Of a stretch of 64,000 nucleotides of DNA, positions 1 through 8,246 are shown in pieces. Under the pieces are notes generated by a model, which ran no database searches, had not been told where the DNA came from, and saw nothing but the letters and a program-made list of their open reading frames with translations. Each line of letters starts with the position of its first letter. Within the stretch, counting starts at the first letter, position 1. The position numbers and the translations under genes were made by a program. The DNA lies in the NCBI RefSeq assembly GCF_016653355.1, contig NZ_NHSK01000075.1:18535-82534 (forward strand), given 5' to 3'. This DNA comes from Rhodoplanes elegans. Its GTDB lineage: Bacteria > Pseudomonadota > Alphaproteobacteria > Rhizobiales > Xanthobacteraceae.

Positions 1-761
1 GCGAGATGCCGATGCCCTACGGCTGGGGCACCGGCGGCGTGCAGGTGACAGCCGCCGTGCTCGGCCGCGACGACGTGCTGAAGGTGATCGACCAGGGCTC
101 CGACGACACCACCAACGCGGTGTCGATCCGGAAATTCTTCGCCCGCACGGCCGGCGTGCGGACGACGACGCGCACCAGAGAGGCGACCGTGATCCAGACC
201 CGTCACCGCGTGCCGGAGACGCCGCTGCGCGCGGGGCAGATCCTCGTCTTCCAGGTGCCGATCCCCGAGCCGCTGCGCTTCCTCGAGCCGCGCGAGACCG
301 AGACGCGACGCATGCACGCGCTCGCCGACTACGGCGTCATGCACGTGAAGCTCTACGAGGACATCGCCCGCCACGGGCACATCGCCACCACCTACGCCTA
401 CCCGGCCAAGGTCGCCGACCGCTACGTGATGGACCCCTCGCCGATCCCGCGCTTCGACAACCCGAAGCTCGACGACTGTCCGGCCCTCCAGCTGTTCGGC
501 GCCGGGCGTGAAAAGCGCATCTACGCGATCCCGCCGCACACCCGCGTCGTCTCGCTCGACTTCGAGGATCATCCGTTCGAGCCCTATCGCCACCCCGGCT
601 GCTGTGCCCTGTGCGGCGCGACCGACTCGTTCCTCGACGAGGTCGTCACCGACGACCGCGGCACCCGCATGTATGTCTGCTCCGACACCGACTACTGCGA
701 AGGAAGGCGCGAGGCGGCCGCGGCGCGCGCCGGGCAGGTCGAGGAGGCGACCCATGGCTGA
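1..761 (+). CDS. phnJ: Alpha-D-ribose 1-methylphosphonate 5-phosphate C-P lyase PhnJ (5' end cut by window)
   Basis: Radical-SAM enzyme that cleaves the carbon-phosphorus bond in phosphonate breakdown. The visible 252 residues match the family from near its start: the EMPMPYGWGTGG block, the DQGSDDTTNAVSIRKFF block, and a C-terminal cysteine cluster (CCALCG, then C and C about 20-30 residues later) that supplies the Fe-S ligands and catalytic cysteine. The reading frame is open to the first base and the family normally has roughly 30 more N-terminal residues, so the start lies outside the window. It overlaps the next gene by 8 bp and heads a run of + strand phn genes. Confidence 0.96.
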   Translation, partial: EMPMPYGWGTGGVQVTAAVLGRDDVLKVIDQGSDDTTNAVSIRKFFARTAGVRTTTRTREATVIQTRHRVPETPLRAGQILVFQVPIPEPLRFLEPRETETRRMHALADYGVMHVKLYEDIARHGHIATTYAYPAKVADRYVMDPSPIPRFDNPKLDDCPALQLFGAGREKRIYAIPPHTRVVSLDFEDHPFEPYRHPGCCALCGATDSFLDEVVTDDRGTRMYVCSDTDYCEGRREAAAARAGQVEEATHG

Positions 762-1275
762 GACGCCGCTCGCCGCTCCTGCGCCGGACCTCGTGATCCG
801 CCCCGCCACCGCGGCGGATCTCCCCGGCGTTCTCGCCCTCTACGCCCAGCCGGACTTCGACGCCGGCGACGTGTTGCCGCTTCCCCAGGCGGAGGCGCTG
901 CTGAAAAAGTTCGCGCGCTATCCCGACTACACGCTCCATGTCGCATGCGAAAATGATCACGTCGTCGGCACGTTCGCGCTTCTCGTGATGGACAATATCG
1001 GCCACCGCGGCGCCCCCTCGGCGATCGTCGAGGACGTGGCGGTCGATCCGGCCCGGCAAGGCACCGGCATCGGCGCCGCGATGATGCGCTTCGCGCTCGC
1101 GCGCGCCGCCGAGAAGGGCTGCTACAAGCTGATGTTGTCATCCAATGCACGGCGCGCCGCCGCGCACGCCTTCTACGAGGGGCTCGGCTTCGAGCGCCAT
1201 GGCTACTCGTTCCGGGTCGCCGTCGTCCCCGCCCCGGTCGACCAAGATGCCCGCACGGCCGAGACGTCCGCATGA
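754..1275 (+). CDS. GNAT-family N-acetyltransferase within the phn operon (PhnO-like role possible)
   Basis: A 173-aa GNAT acetyltransferase. The acetyl-CoA-binding motif A is visible as VEDVAVDPARQGTGIGAAMM, followed by the C-terminal NARRAAAHAFYEGLGF signature. The chosen ATG overlaps the phnJ stop by 8 bp and sits behind a GAGGAGG Shine-Dalgarno; a longer in-frame extension upstream lies inside phnJ and is not credible. The last four bases overlap phnK (ATGA). PhnO of enteric bacteria acetylates aminoalkylphosphonates before C-P lyase acts, and the position suggests a similar job. That is inference from context, since GNAT folds are too general to fix the substrate. Confidence 0.85.
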   Translation: MAETPLAAPAPDLVIRPATAADLPGVLALYAQPDFDAGDVLPLPQAEALLKKFARYPDYTLHVACENDHVVGTFALLVMDNIGHRGAPSAIVEDVAVDPARQGTGIGAAMMRFALARAAEKGCYKLMLSSNARRAAAHAFYEGLGFERHGYSFRVAVVPAPVDQDARTAETSA

Positions 1276-2060
1276 CCGCGCCCGACGACGACGCCCCCCT
1301 GCTGATCGCCGAGGGGCTCACCACGCATTACGGCCGCCAGCTCGGCTGCCGCGACGTGTCCTTCGCGCTTCACGAGGGCGAGGTGCTCGCCGTGGTGGGC
1401 GAGTCGGGCTCCGGCAAGTCGACGCTGCTGCGGCTCCTGTCCGGCCTGATGGCGCCGGAGGCCGGCCGGGTGCTCTACCGCATGCGCGACGGCGTCACCC
1501 GCGATCTCGCGACCCTCGCCGAGGCCGAGCGGCGCTTCCTGTTCCGCACCGACTGGGGCTACGTGCACCAGGACCCGGCCGCCGGGTTGCGCATGGGCGT
1601 GTCGGCCGGCGCGAACGTGGGCGAGCGGCTGATGGCGGTCGGCTGGCGCCACTACGGCCGCATCCGCGACACCGCGGTCGACTGGCTCGACCGCGTCGAG
1701 ATCGCCGCCGACCGCATCGACGAGACGCCGCGCAGCTACTCGGGCGGCATGCGGCAGCGCCTGCAGATCGCCCGCAACCTGGTCACCGGCCCTCGCCTCG
1801 TCTTCATGGACGAGCCGACCGGCGGGCTCGACGTGTCGGTTCAGGCGCGCCTGCTCGATCTGCTGCGCGGCCTCGTCGCCGATCTGGGGCTCGCCGCCGT
1901 GGTGGTCACCCACGACCTCGCGGTGGCGCGGCTCCTCTCGCATCGCATCCTGGTGATGAAGGACGGGCTGGTGATCGAGACCGGCCTCACCGACCAGGTG
2001 CTCGACGACCCGCACGAGGCCTACACCCAGCTCCTCGTCGCCTCGATCCTGCCGCCCTGA
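1272..2060 (+). CDS. phnK: C-P lyase system ATP-binding protein PhnK
   Basis: A 262-aa ABC-type ATPase that binds the PhnGHIJ core complex rather than driving transport. Visible motifs are Walker A (GESGSGKST, near residue 43), the YSGGMRQRLQIARNL signature, Walker B ending in VFMDEPTGGLD, and a switch histidine in VVVTHDLAVARLLSHRI. The signature and the oligopeptide-transporter-like C-terminus fit PhnK. The ATGA overlap with the GNAT gene implies translational coupling, and phnL starts 7 bp after the stop. Confidence 0.95.
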   Translation: MTAPDDDAPLLIAEGLTTHYGRQLGCRDVSFALHEGEVLAVVGESGSGKSTLLRLLSGLMAPEAGRVLYRMRDGVTRDLATLAEAERRFLFRTDWGYVHQDPAAGLRMGVSAGANVGERLMAVGWRHYGRIRDTAVDWLDRVEIAADRIDETPRSYSGGMRQRLQIARNLVTGPRLVFMDEPTGGLDVSVQARLLDLLRGLVADLGLAAVVVTHDLAVARLLSHRILVMKDGLVIETGLTDQVLDDPHEAYTQLLVASILPP

Positions 2061-2067
2061 GGCCGCC

Positions 2068-2778
2068 ATGCTCGCGCTCGAGATCACCGGTGCCGCCAAG
2101 ACCTTCACGATGCATCTGCAGGGCGGCGTCCGGCTGCCCGTCGTCGCCGGCGTCGACCTGCAGGTCGCGCCGGGCGAGTGCGTCGTGCTCACCGGCCCGT
2201 CCGGCGCCGGCAAGTCGTCGGTCCTGAAGATGATCTGGGGCAGCTACCGGTGCGACGCCGGCGCCATCATGGTCCGGCACGGCGACACGATGGTCGGCGA
2301 CACGATGGTCGACGTCGCGCGGGCGACGCCGCGCCAGATCCTGGCGCTGCGTCGCGACGTCGTCGGCTATGTCAGCCAGTTTCTCCGCGCGGTGCCGCGC
2401 GTGCCGGCGATCGACGTGGTCGCCGAGGCGGCCGGCCGGCAGCCCCGCGAGATGGCGCGGGCCGCGGCCGCCGATCTGCTCCGCCGCCTCGCCATCCCGG
2501 AGCGGCTGTGGCCGCTGCCGCCCGCCACCTTCTCGGGCGGCGAGCAGCAGCGCATCAACATCGCCCGCGGCTTCTTGCCCGACCTCCCGCTCCTGCTGCT
2601 CGACGAGCCGACCGCCTCGCTCGACGCCGCCAACCGCGCCGTCGTCGTCGATCTGATCAGGGCCAAGAAGGCGCGCGGCACCGCCGTCGTCGCCGTCGCC
2701 CACGACGCCGAGGTCCGCGACGCCATCGCGGACCGCCTCGTCGACGTCACCCGCTTCACCGGAACCCGCCCGCAATGA
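2068..2778 (+). CDS. phnL: C-P lyase system ATP-binding protein PhnL
   Basis: A 236-aa ABC-type ATPase, the second nucleotide-binding subunit of the C-P lyase machinery. Walker A is TGPSGAGKSS, the signature is FSGGEQQRINIARGF, and Walker B is LLLLDEPTASLD. The PhnL-typical VVGYVSQFLRAVPRV segment is present. A perfect 15-bp tandem duplication inside the gene doubles the peptide GDTMV about 70 residues from the N-terminus, probably a lineage-specific slippage in a surface loop. The stop overlaps the phnM start by 4 bp. Confidence 0.94.
   Translation: MLALEITGAAKTFTMHLQGGVRLPVVAGVDLQVAPGECVVLTGPSGAGKSSVLKMIWGSYRCDAGAIMVRHGDTMVGDTMVDVARATPRQILALRRDVVGYVSQFLRAVPRVPAIDVVAEAAGRQPREMARAAAADLLRRLAIPERLWPLPPATFSGGEQQRINIARGFLPDLPLLLLDEPTASLDAANRAVVVDLIRAKKARGTAVVAVAHDAEVRDAIADRLVDVTRFTGTRPQ
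2281..2310 (+). repeat. 15-bp perfect tandem duplication inside phnL
   Basis: The unit GGCGACACGATGGTC occurs twice in a row and encodes GDTMV-GDTMV. It is in frame, so the protein stays intact. Confidence 0.9.
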
Positions 2779-3959
2779 CCGACCCGACCGTGACCGACCC
2801 GACCGCCAGCGACCCGACCGAGAGGCTGCTCACCAACGCTCGGGTCGTGCTCGCCGACCGCGTGATCGAGCGCGGCTGGGTGGCGATCGCGCGCGGCCGC
2901 GTCGTCGCGGTCGGCGACGGCGCCGCCCCCGAGAAGGGCGACGATCTGGGCGGCGACCTCCTGCTGCCCGGCCTGGTCGAGCTGCACACCGACCACATCG
3001 AGGCGCATTACGTGCCGCGCCCGAAGGTCTACTGGAACCCGGCCGCCGCGGTCGTGTCCTACGACGGCCAGATCGCGACGAGCGGCATCACGACGGTGCT
3101 CGACTCGCTGCGAGTCTGGCGGGAGGAGAGCGCCGAGGCGGTCGACGGCCAGGCGACGACGCTGGCGGCCGCGATCTCGACGGCGCGCGACGCCGGGCTC
3201 CTGCGCATCGATCACCTGCTGCATCTGCGCTGCGAGGTGCCGATGCCCGATGTCGTCGACGAGGCGCGATCACTGGTCGACCGGCCAGACGTGCGGCTGA
3301 TCTCGCTGATGGACCACACGCCGGGCCAACGCCAGTTTCGCGACGAGGAGAAGCTGCGCATCTACTATCGCGGCAAGGCCGGCGGCCTCACCGACGCCGA
3401 GCTCGACGTGATGTTCGCCCGCCGGATCGCCCTGCAGGCGGCCCATGCCGGTGACAACTACCGGGCGCTGGTCGACCTCGCCCGCGCCCGCGACGTGCCG
3501 CTGGCGAGCCACGACGACACCACGCTCGATCATGTCGCCGAGGCGGTCCGCGACGGCATCGCCATCGCCGAGTTTCCGACCACCATGGAGGCGGCGATGG
3601 CCCTGCACGCCGCCGGCGTGCGGGTCATGATGGGGGCGCCGAACCTGGTGCGCGGCGGCTCGCACTCCGGCAATGTGGCGACCGCCGACCTCGCCGCTGC
3701 TGGCGTGCTCGACATCCTCTCCTCCGACTACGTGCCGTCGAGCCTGCTCGGCGCCGCGCTGCTGCTGCCCGAGCTGGTGCCCGGCCTCGACCTCGCCACG
3801 GCGGTGCGCACCGCCTCCAAGACGCCGGCCGAGGCGGTCGGCCTGACCGACCGCGGCGAGATCGCGCCGGGCAAGCGCGCCGATCTCATCCAGGTCCGGT
3901 GGGTGGACGGGATCGCGGCGGTGCGTCGCGTCTGGAGCGCCGGGCGCCGGGTCGCCTGA
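2775..3959 (+). CDS. phnM: Alpha-D-ribose 1-methylphosphonate 5-triphosphate diphosphatase PhnM
   Basis: A 394-aa amidohydrolase-superfamily enzyme that removes pyrophosphate from the phosphonate-ribose triphosphate intermediate before PhnJ acts. Diagnostic pieces are LLLPGLVELHTDHIEAHY (metal-binding HxxxH region), SLMDHTPGQRQF, LASHDDTT and the C-terminal DILSSDYVPSSLL. The start ATG overlaps the phnL stop. The first 16 residues are a low-complexity run built from three 15-bp repeats (TDPT-like), absent from typical PhnM, so the functional domain begins about residue 17. It is the last gene of the operon, and the neighbouring gene is convergent. Confidence 0.95.
   Translation: MTDPTVTDPTASDPTERLLTNARVVLADRVIERGWVAIARGRVVAVGDGAAPEKGDDLGGDLLLPGLVELHTDHIEAHYVPRPKVYWNPAAAVVSYDGQIATSGITTVLDSLRVWREESAEAVDGQATTLAAAISTARDAGLLRIDHLLHLRCEVPMPDVVDEARSLVDRPDVRLISLMDHTPGQRQFRDEEKLRIYYRGKAGGLTDAELDVMFARRIALQAAHAGDNYRALVDLARARDVPLASHDDTTLDHVAEAVRDGIAIAEFPTTMEAAMALHAAGVRVMMGAPNLVRGGSHSGNVATADLAAAGVLDILSSDYVPSSLLGAALLLPELVPGLDLATAVRTASKTPAEAVGLTDRGEIAPGKRADLIQVRWVDGIAAVRRVWSAGRRVA
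2777..2821 (+). repeat. Three 15-bp tandem units at the 5' end of phnM
   Basis: Three consecutive copies close to GACCGACCCGACCGN encode a TDPT-type repeat at the N-terminus of PhnM. The repeat begins with the G of the start codon, so copy-number change would alter only the N-terminal tail. Confidence 0.8.
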
Positions 3960-4032
3960 ACGACGCGCCGCGCCGAAGCGCCTGTCGTCGGATCGGTGGC
4001 GAACGAACGAGCCGACGGCCGGCCGCCCGCCG

Positions 4033-4929
4033 TCAATGCGCCGCCTCGGCCGGGATGCCACGCGCGGCCAGCTCCTCGCGCCAGGTCTTGAAGTAGTCCT
4101 CGTCGCGGTCGTTGTCGTGATGGTCGTGATAGGCGTTCTCGGTCATGCCGAGGCGCCAGTAGCCGATGGCGTGGATCTGGCGGCGGTCCATCCGGCGCTC
4201 GTCGCGCACATAGGCGCGCAGCGATCGCACGGTCGCCGACTCGCCGGCGATGAAGGCGAACGGCCGAACGGCGGTTTCGGGCCACGGCAGCGTCAGCACG
4301 GCGTCGCGCAGCAGCGTGGTGCGGCCGGGCGCCTGACCGTTCCGATGCAGCCAGGTCAGCGTGATTCCAGTGGGCTTGCGGAAGGTCTGCTCCTCGGCCG
4401 CGTCCGGCACCTCGACGAAGGCATGGCCGACGGCGTCGTCCGGCAGCTTCTCCAGGATCGCGGCGATCGCCGGCAGGGCCGTGTGATCGCCGGCGAACAG
4501 ATACCAGTCGGCCGGGTTGATGTTGCGGCCGCCGGGTCCGCCGACGCCGACGCGGTCGCCGGACTTCGCTCGGCGCGCGAAGCGGGTCGCCTCGCCGTCG
4601 GCGTGCAGCACGAAGTCGACCGCGAGCTCGCCCCTCGCCGTGTCGAACCAGCGCAGCGTGTAGGTGCGCACGATCGGGCGGACCGGGTCCTTCGGCCAGA
4701 TCGGCTTGCCGCCCGGGCCTTCCAGCGGCCAGCCCGGATCGTCGACACCCTCGGGCGCGAACAGGATCTTGAGGTTCAGCGCGTCGTCGCGGAAGCCGGC
4801 GAGCTCGGGCCCGCCGAGGATCAGGCGGCGCATCTGCGGCGTCACGCGTTCGGTGCGCAGCACCTCGAGCACGCGGATGCCGCGGAAGCGCGCCGGCGCG
4901 CCGGCCGTGGCGATGGTCGGGTCGGTCAT
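4033..4929 (-). CDS. Siderophore-interacting FAD protein (SIP/ViuB family)
   Basis: A 298-aa cytoplasmic flavoprotein that reduces ferric siderophore to release iron. The FAD-binding domain carries the RTYTLRWFD motif (RxYT), followed by FVLHADGEATRFA and the dinucleotide/phosphate-binding AGDHTALPAIAAIL. The C-terminal SIP domain has FIAGESATVRSLRAYV and a GYWRLGMTE block. It is the last gene of the siderophore uptake operon, 18 bp after the ATPase gene. Full length for the family; the start is the first ATG of the homologous region. Confidence 0.93.
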   Translation of the reverse strand: MTDPTIATAGAPARFRGIRVLEVLRTERVTPQMRRLILGGPELAGFRDDALNLKILFAPEGVDDPGWPLEGPGGKPIWPKDPVRPIVRTYTLRWFDTARGELAVDFVLHADGEATRFARRAKSGDRVGVGGPGGRNINPADWYLFAGDHTALPAIAAILEKLPDDAVGHAFVEVPDAAEEQTFRKPTGITLTWLHRNGQAPGRTTLLRDAVLTLPWPETAVRPFAFIAGESATVRSLRAYVRDERRMDRRQIHAIGYWRLGMTENAYHDHHDNDRDEDYFKTWREELAARGIPAEAAH

Positions 4930-4947
4930 GAGAGTCCCTCGTGGCGA

Positions 4948-5784
4948 TCAGGCTGCGGTGGAGTTTTCGGGCGGGACGCCGGCGGCCGTTGCAGCGGAAT
5001 GCGGCGCATCGAGCGCACCCTCGACGACGACATGCGGGACGCCGTTCGGGCCGGGCGCGATGCGGGCGGCGACGCCCCACACGGAGGCGAGCGTCTCGGC
5101 GGTCAGCGCCTGGGCCGGCGTGCCGTTGGCCGCGACGCGGCCGTGGTCGAGCACGACGACGCGCTCGGCCCAGCGCGCTGCGAGATTGAGGTCGTGCAGC
5201 ACGACGACGACGGTGCGGCCCTCGGCGGCGAGCGAGCGGGCCGCCTCCATCACGGTGACCTGGTGGCGCAGATCGAGCGCGCTGGTCGGCTCGTCGAGCA
5301 GCAGCAGGCGCGGCTCGCGCACCAGCGCCTGGGCGAGGCTGACGAGCTGGCGCTGGCCGCCGGAGAGCTGGTCGAGCCCGTCGAGCGCGAGGTCGACGAT
5401 GCCGAGCCGGTCGAGGGTCGCGACGGCGCGGCGGGTCGCGTCGGCATCGGCGAGCCCGTCCGGCCGCGACGCCTCGAAGGCGGCGACGACCGATTCCAGC
5501 ACCGACAGGGCAACGCCCTGCGGCAGCGCCTGCGGCATGAAGCCGACCAGATCGGCGCGCGCGACGAGCGGCAGGCGCAGGAGATCGACGTCGCCGAACA
5601 TCACCCGCCCCTCGGCCCTGACGAGGCCGGCGAGCGCCTTCAGCAGCGTCGACTTACCGGCCGCGTTGGGTCCGGTGAGCGCCGTCACGGCGCCGGCCGG
5701 CAGCGGCGGCAGCGAAAGGTCGCGCAGCACCGGGCGGCGCGGATAGCCGGCCGTGAGCCGTTCGATCGTCAGCGCGGCCCGCAT
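4948..5784 (-). CDS. Iron-siderophore ABC transporter ATP-binding protein (FecE/FhuC type)
   Basis: A 278-aa ABC ATPase that powers import of ferric siderophore across the inner membrane. Walker A is LTGPNAAGKST, the signature LSGGQRQLVSLAQAL, Walker B LLLLDEPTSALD, and the H-loop VVVVLHDLNLAARWAE, all typical of the FecE/FhuC/BtuD group. The start ATG overlaps the stop of the permease by one base. The C-terminal ~30 residues after VWGVAARIAPGPNGVP are variable in this family. Confidence 0.94.
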   Translation of the reverse strand: MRAALTIERLTAGYPRRPVLRDLSLPPLPAGAVTALTGPNAAGKSTLLKALAGLVRAEGRVMFGDVDLLRLPLVARADLVGFMPQALPQGVALSVLESVVAAFEASRPDGLADADATRRAVATLDRLGIVDLALDGLDQLSGGQRQLVSLAQALVREPRLLLLDEPTSALDLRHQVTVMEAARSLAAEGRTVVVVLHDLNLAARWAERVVVLDHGRVAANGTPAQALTAETLASVWGVAARIAPGPNGVPHVVVEGALDAPHSAATAAGVPPENSTAA

Positions 5785-6845
5785 CAATGCCCCCGCCGGG
5801 TCAACACGAGAGTGATGAAGATCGGCACGCCGACGAGCGACGTGATCAGGCCGATCGGCAGCACGATGCCGGGCACCGCGGCCTTGCTGGCGACCGAGGC
5901 GAGCGACATCAGCACGGCGCCGCACAGCGCGCTCGCCGGCAGGAAGAAGCGATGGTCCTCGCCGATCAGCAGGCGTGCGATGTGCGGCCCGACCAGGCCG
6001 ACGAAGGCGATCACACCGACATAGGCGACGGCGGCGCCGGTCAAGAGGCTCAGCCGCATCAGCGAGAGCATCCGCAGCCGGGCGATGTCGATGCCGAGGC
6101 TCTGCGCCCGCTCGGTGCCGAGCCGCAGCGCCGTGAGCGTCCAGGCGGCCCGGAACGAGAACGGCACCACGCAGGCGATGACGAGGGCGAGGATCGTCAC
6201 CTTCTCCCGGGTCGCCCGCGACAGGCTGCCCATGGTCCAGAACACGAGCTGCTGCAGGGCCTGCTCGCTCGCCACGAACTGGGTGATGGCGACCAGCGCG
6301 TTGAAGGTGAAGAACAGCGCGATGCCGAACAGCACCAGGCTGTCGCCGCTGCGGCGCAGCCGCCCGAGCGACTGCAGCAGCATGGCCGAGCCGAAGGCGA
6401 ACACGAAGGCGTTGACCGGGATGCTCCAGGTCGCCGGCACGCCGGGCAGCGCGAAGCCGAGCACGATGGCGAGCGCCGCCCCGAAGGTCGCGGCGGCCGA
6501 CAGGCCGAGCGTGAACGGGCTCGCCATCGGATTGTTCAGCACGGTCTGCATCTCGGCGCCGGCGAGCGCCAGTGCGGTGCCGACCAGGATCGCCATCACG
6601 GCCTGCGGCAGCCGCACGTCGAAGACGATCACGGCGGCGGCGCGCCCGAGCGTGTCCGGAAACAGGAGACCGCGCACCACGTCGAGGGCAGTCAGGGTCG
6701 ACGGGCCGGTGCCGAGGTCGACCACGAAGGCGGCAATGCCGGCCAGCGCCAGCGCGAGAAAGATCAGGGCCCGCCGTCGCAGCCGCCGCCGATGCGCGAC
6801 CAGCGCCGCCTCGGCGACGGCGGAAAGGGGCGCGGTGCCGGTCAT
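5784..6845 (-). CDS. FecCD-family iron-siderophore ABC permease
   Basis: A 353-aa polytopic inner-membrane permease with about nine or ten hydrophobic segments. Family landmarks are FDVRLPQAVMAILVGTALALAGAEMQTVLNNPMASPFTLGLSAAA (the RLPR..A.L.GA.LA..G...Q...RNPLA.P..LG block), GLVGPHIARLLIGEDHR near the C-terminus and the GVPIFITLVL ending. I use the internal ATG at 6845. An in-frame extension upstream runs into an intergenic inverted repeat and has no homologous character. Confidence 0.93.
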   Translation of the reverse strand: MTGTAPLSAVAEAALVAHRRRLRRRALIFLALALAGIAAFVVDLGTGPSTLTALDVVRGLLFPDTLGRAAAVIVFDVRLPQAVMAILVGTALALAGAEMQTVLNNPMASPFTLGLSAAATFGAALAIVLGFALPGVPATWSIPVNAFVFAFGSAMLLQSLGRLRRSGDSLVLFGIALFFTFNALVAITQFVASEQALQQLVFWTMGSLSRATREKVTILALVIACVVPFSFRAAWTLTALRLGTERAQSLGIDIARLRMLSLMRLSLLTGAAVAYVGVIAFVGLVGPHIARLLIGEDHRFFLPASALCGAVLMSLASVASKAAVPGIVLPIGLITSLVGVPIFITLVLTRRGH

Positions 6846-6904
6846 GGTCACGGACGGCGTTCCAGTCGGGCACGGGATGTCGGCAAAGTTCCGAGGCCGG
6901 GGCT

Positions 6905-7061
6905 CACCCCCCTCCCTGTCCCTCCCCCACAAGGGGGGAGGGAACGCAGGAGCCGGAGCCTCTCGGCAAACGGACGGGCCACCGTGCTTTTCGCGACAGC
7001 ATCGCGTCGCACTTCGGCCTGCTCCCTCCCCCCTTGTGGGGGAGGGTTGGGGAGGGGGGTA
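6905..7061. repeat. Intergenic inverted repeat with ~39-bp G/C-rich arms
   Basis: The left arm (6905-6943) and right arm (7022-7061) are near-perfect reverse complements, built on CCCCTCCCT...CCCTCCCCCACAAGGGG. They are separated by about 78 bp that can also fold. It lies in the 264-bp gap between the binding-protein and permease genes of the siderophore operon. Similar dispersed repeats are familiar in Hyphomicrobiales; in mRNA it could form a stable stem that tunes expression of the distal genes. Confidence 0.85.
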
Positions 7062-7109
7062 GCCACACCCGCGACCATTTCGACCAACACAAGGACCACC
7101 ATCACATCC

Positions 7110-8246
7110 TCACCGCCCCCCGCCGTCGAGCGACACCCAGTAGGTGCCGTGCATGGGGACGGCGAGCAGCGTCTCGTTGGCGATCTTCAGGCTCGCATCG
7201 GGATCGACGTCGCCGAACAATTTCGGATGGAACCACTTGGCGAGCGCCTCGAGGGCCAGCACGTTGAGCGGGAAGTTGCCGAACAGGTGCCACAGCCCGT
7301 GCACGCGCCCGCTGCGCACCGCCGCGATGTCGGCGAGGCCGGGGCTCCTCACGATGCCCTGCAGCTTGGCGCGCGACTCGGCGGCGTCGACGCCCGGGCC
7401 GAGCACCAGCCCGCCGGTGCCGGCGAGATGCTGGCCACCGGTGCCGACATACACGTCGGGATCGCGCCCCATCACGTATTCGAGGCTGATCGGGCCGAAC
7501 GGCGTCTTCAGCACATCGACCGCGATGTTGGTGCCGCCGGCGGGATCGATGAAGGCCCCTATGGTGGCGCGGCCGGGCGCGTTGCAGCACTCGGCGAGGC
7601 CCGCATGGGCGTGCATCAGCACGGTCGGGGCGACCGGCGTCGCCGCGGCGAGGCGGTCGCGGATGCGCCCTGCCCGGCTCTCGTGGAACTGGACGACACG
7701 TTCGGCCGCATCCTCGCGGCCGAGCACGCGGCCGAGCAGCCGCAGGCTCGGCACGATGTTGTCGAGCGGCTTGGCGATCAGATCGACGAAGACGACCGGC
7801 ACGCCGGCGGCGGCGAAGCGGTCGAGCGTCTCCTTCGAGCGCAGCGACGGGCCGTAGCCACCGGACAGGATCGCGAGATCGGGGCCGGTCGCCAGCGCCT
7901 GCTCGATCGAGAAGGTCTCCTCGCTGCCGCGGCCGACGATCGGCACGCCGGCGATCGCCGGGAACTTCTCCAGATAACGGCCGTACGTCACCTTGTCCTG
8001 GCGGGCGAGATCGCCGGGCCAGCCGGCGAGCAGCGACACGGGATCGGGATGGACGAGCGACAACGTGATCAGCTGGCGCCCCTCGCCGAGCACGATCCGC
8101 TTCACCGGCCGGGCGATCTCGACGCGGCGGCCGGCGATGTCCGTCACTGCGATCAAGTCGCGGGCCGCGCGGGCGCGGCGCGGCAGCAGCACGCCGGCCG
8201 TCGCGGCGGCGCCGGTGGTGAGAAGGGTGCGGCGGGAGAGGGTCAT
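7110..8246 (-). CDS. Tat-exported iron-siderophore ABC substrate-binding protein (FecB/FhuD type)
   Basis: A 378-aa periplasmic binding protein. It starts with a twin-arginine signal (MTLSRRTLLTTGAAATAGV, cut near ARAARD) and continues with the two-lobe class III fold: AGRRVEIARPVKRIVLGEG, GRGSEETFSIEQALATGPDLAIL, and a C-terminal VRSGRVHGLWHLFGNFPLNVLALEALAKW. The start overlaps the esterase stop by 4 bp. Tat export suggests folding before export; the ligand is probably a hydroxamate or catecholate ferric complex given the operon. Confidence 0.9.
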   Translation of the reverse strand: MTLSRRTLLTTGAAATAGVLLPRRARAARDLIAVTDIAGRRVEIARPVKRIVLGEGRQLITLSLVHPDPVSLLAGWPGDLARQDKVTYGRYLEKFPAIAGVPIVGRGSEETFSIEQALATGPDLAILSGGYGPSLRSKETLDRFAAAGVPVVFVDLIAKPLDNIVPSLRLLGRVLGREDAAERVVQFHESRAGRIRDRLAAATPVAPTVLMHAHAGLAECCNAPGRATIGAFIDPAGGTNIAVDVLKTPFGPISLEYVMGRDPDVYVGTGGQHLAGTGGLVLGPGVDAAESRAKLQGIVRSPGLADIAAVRSGRVHGLWHLFGNFPLNVLALEALAKWFHPKLFGDVDPDASLKIANETLLAVPMHGTYWVSLDGGGR

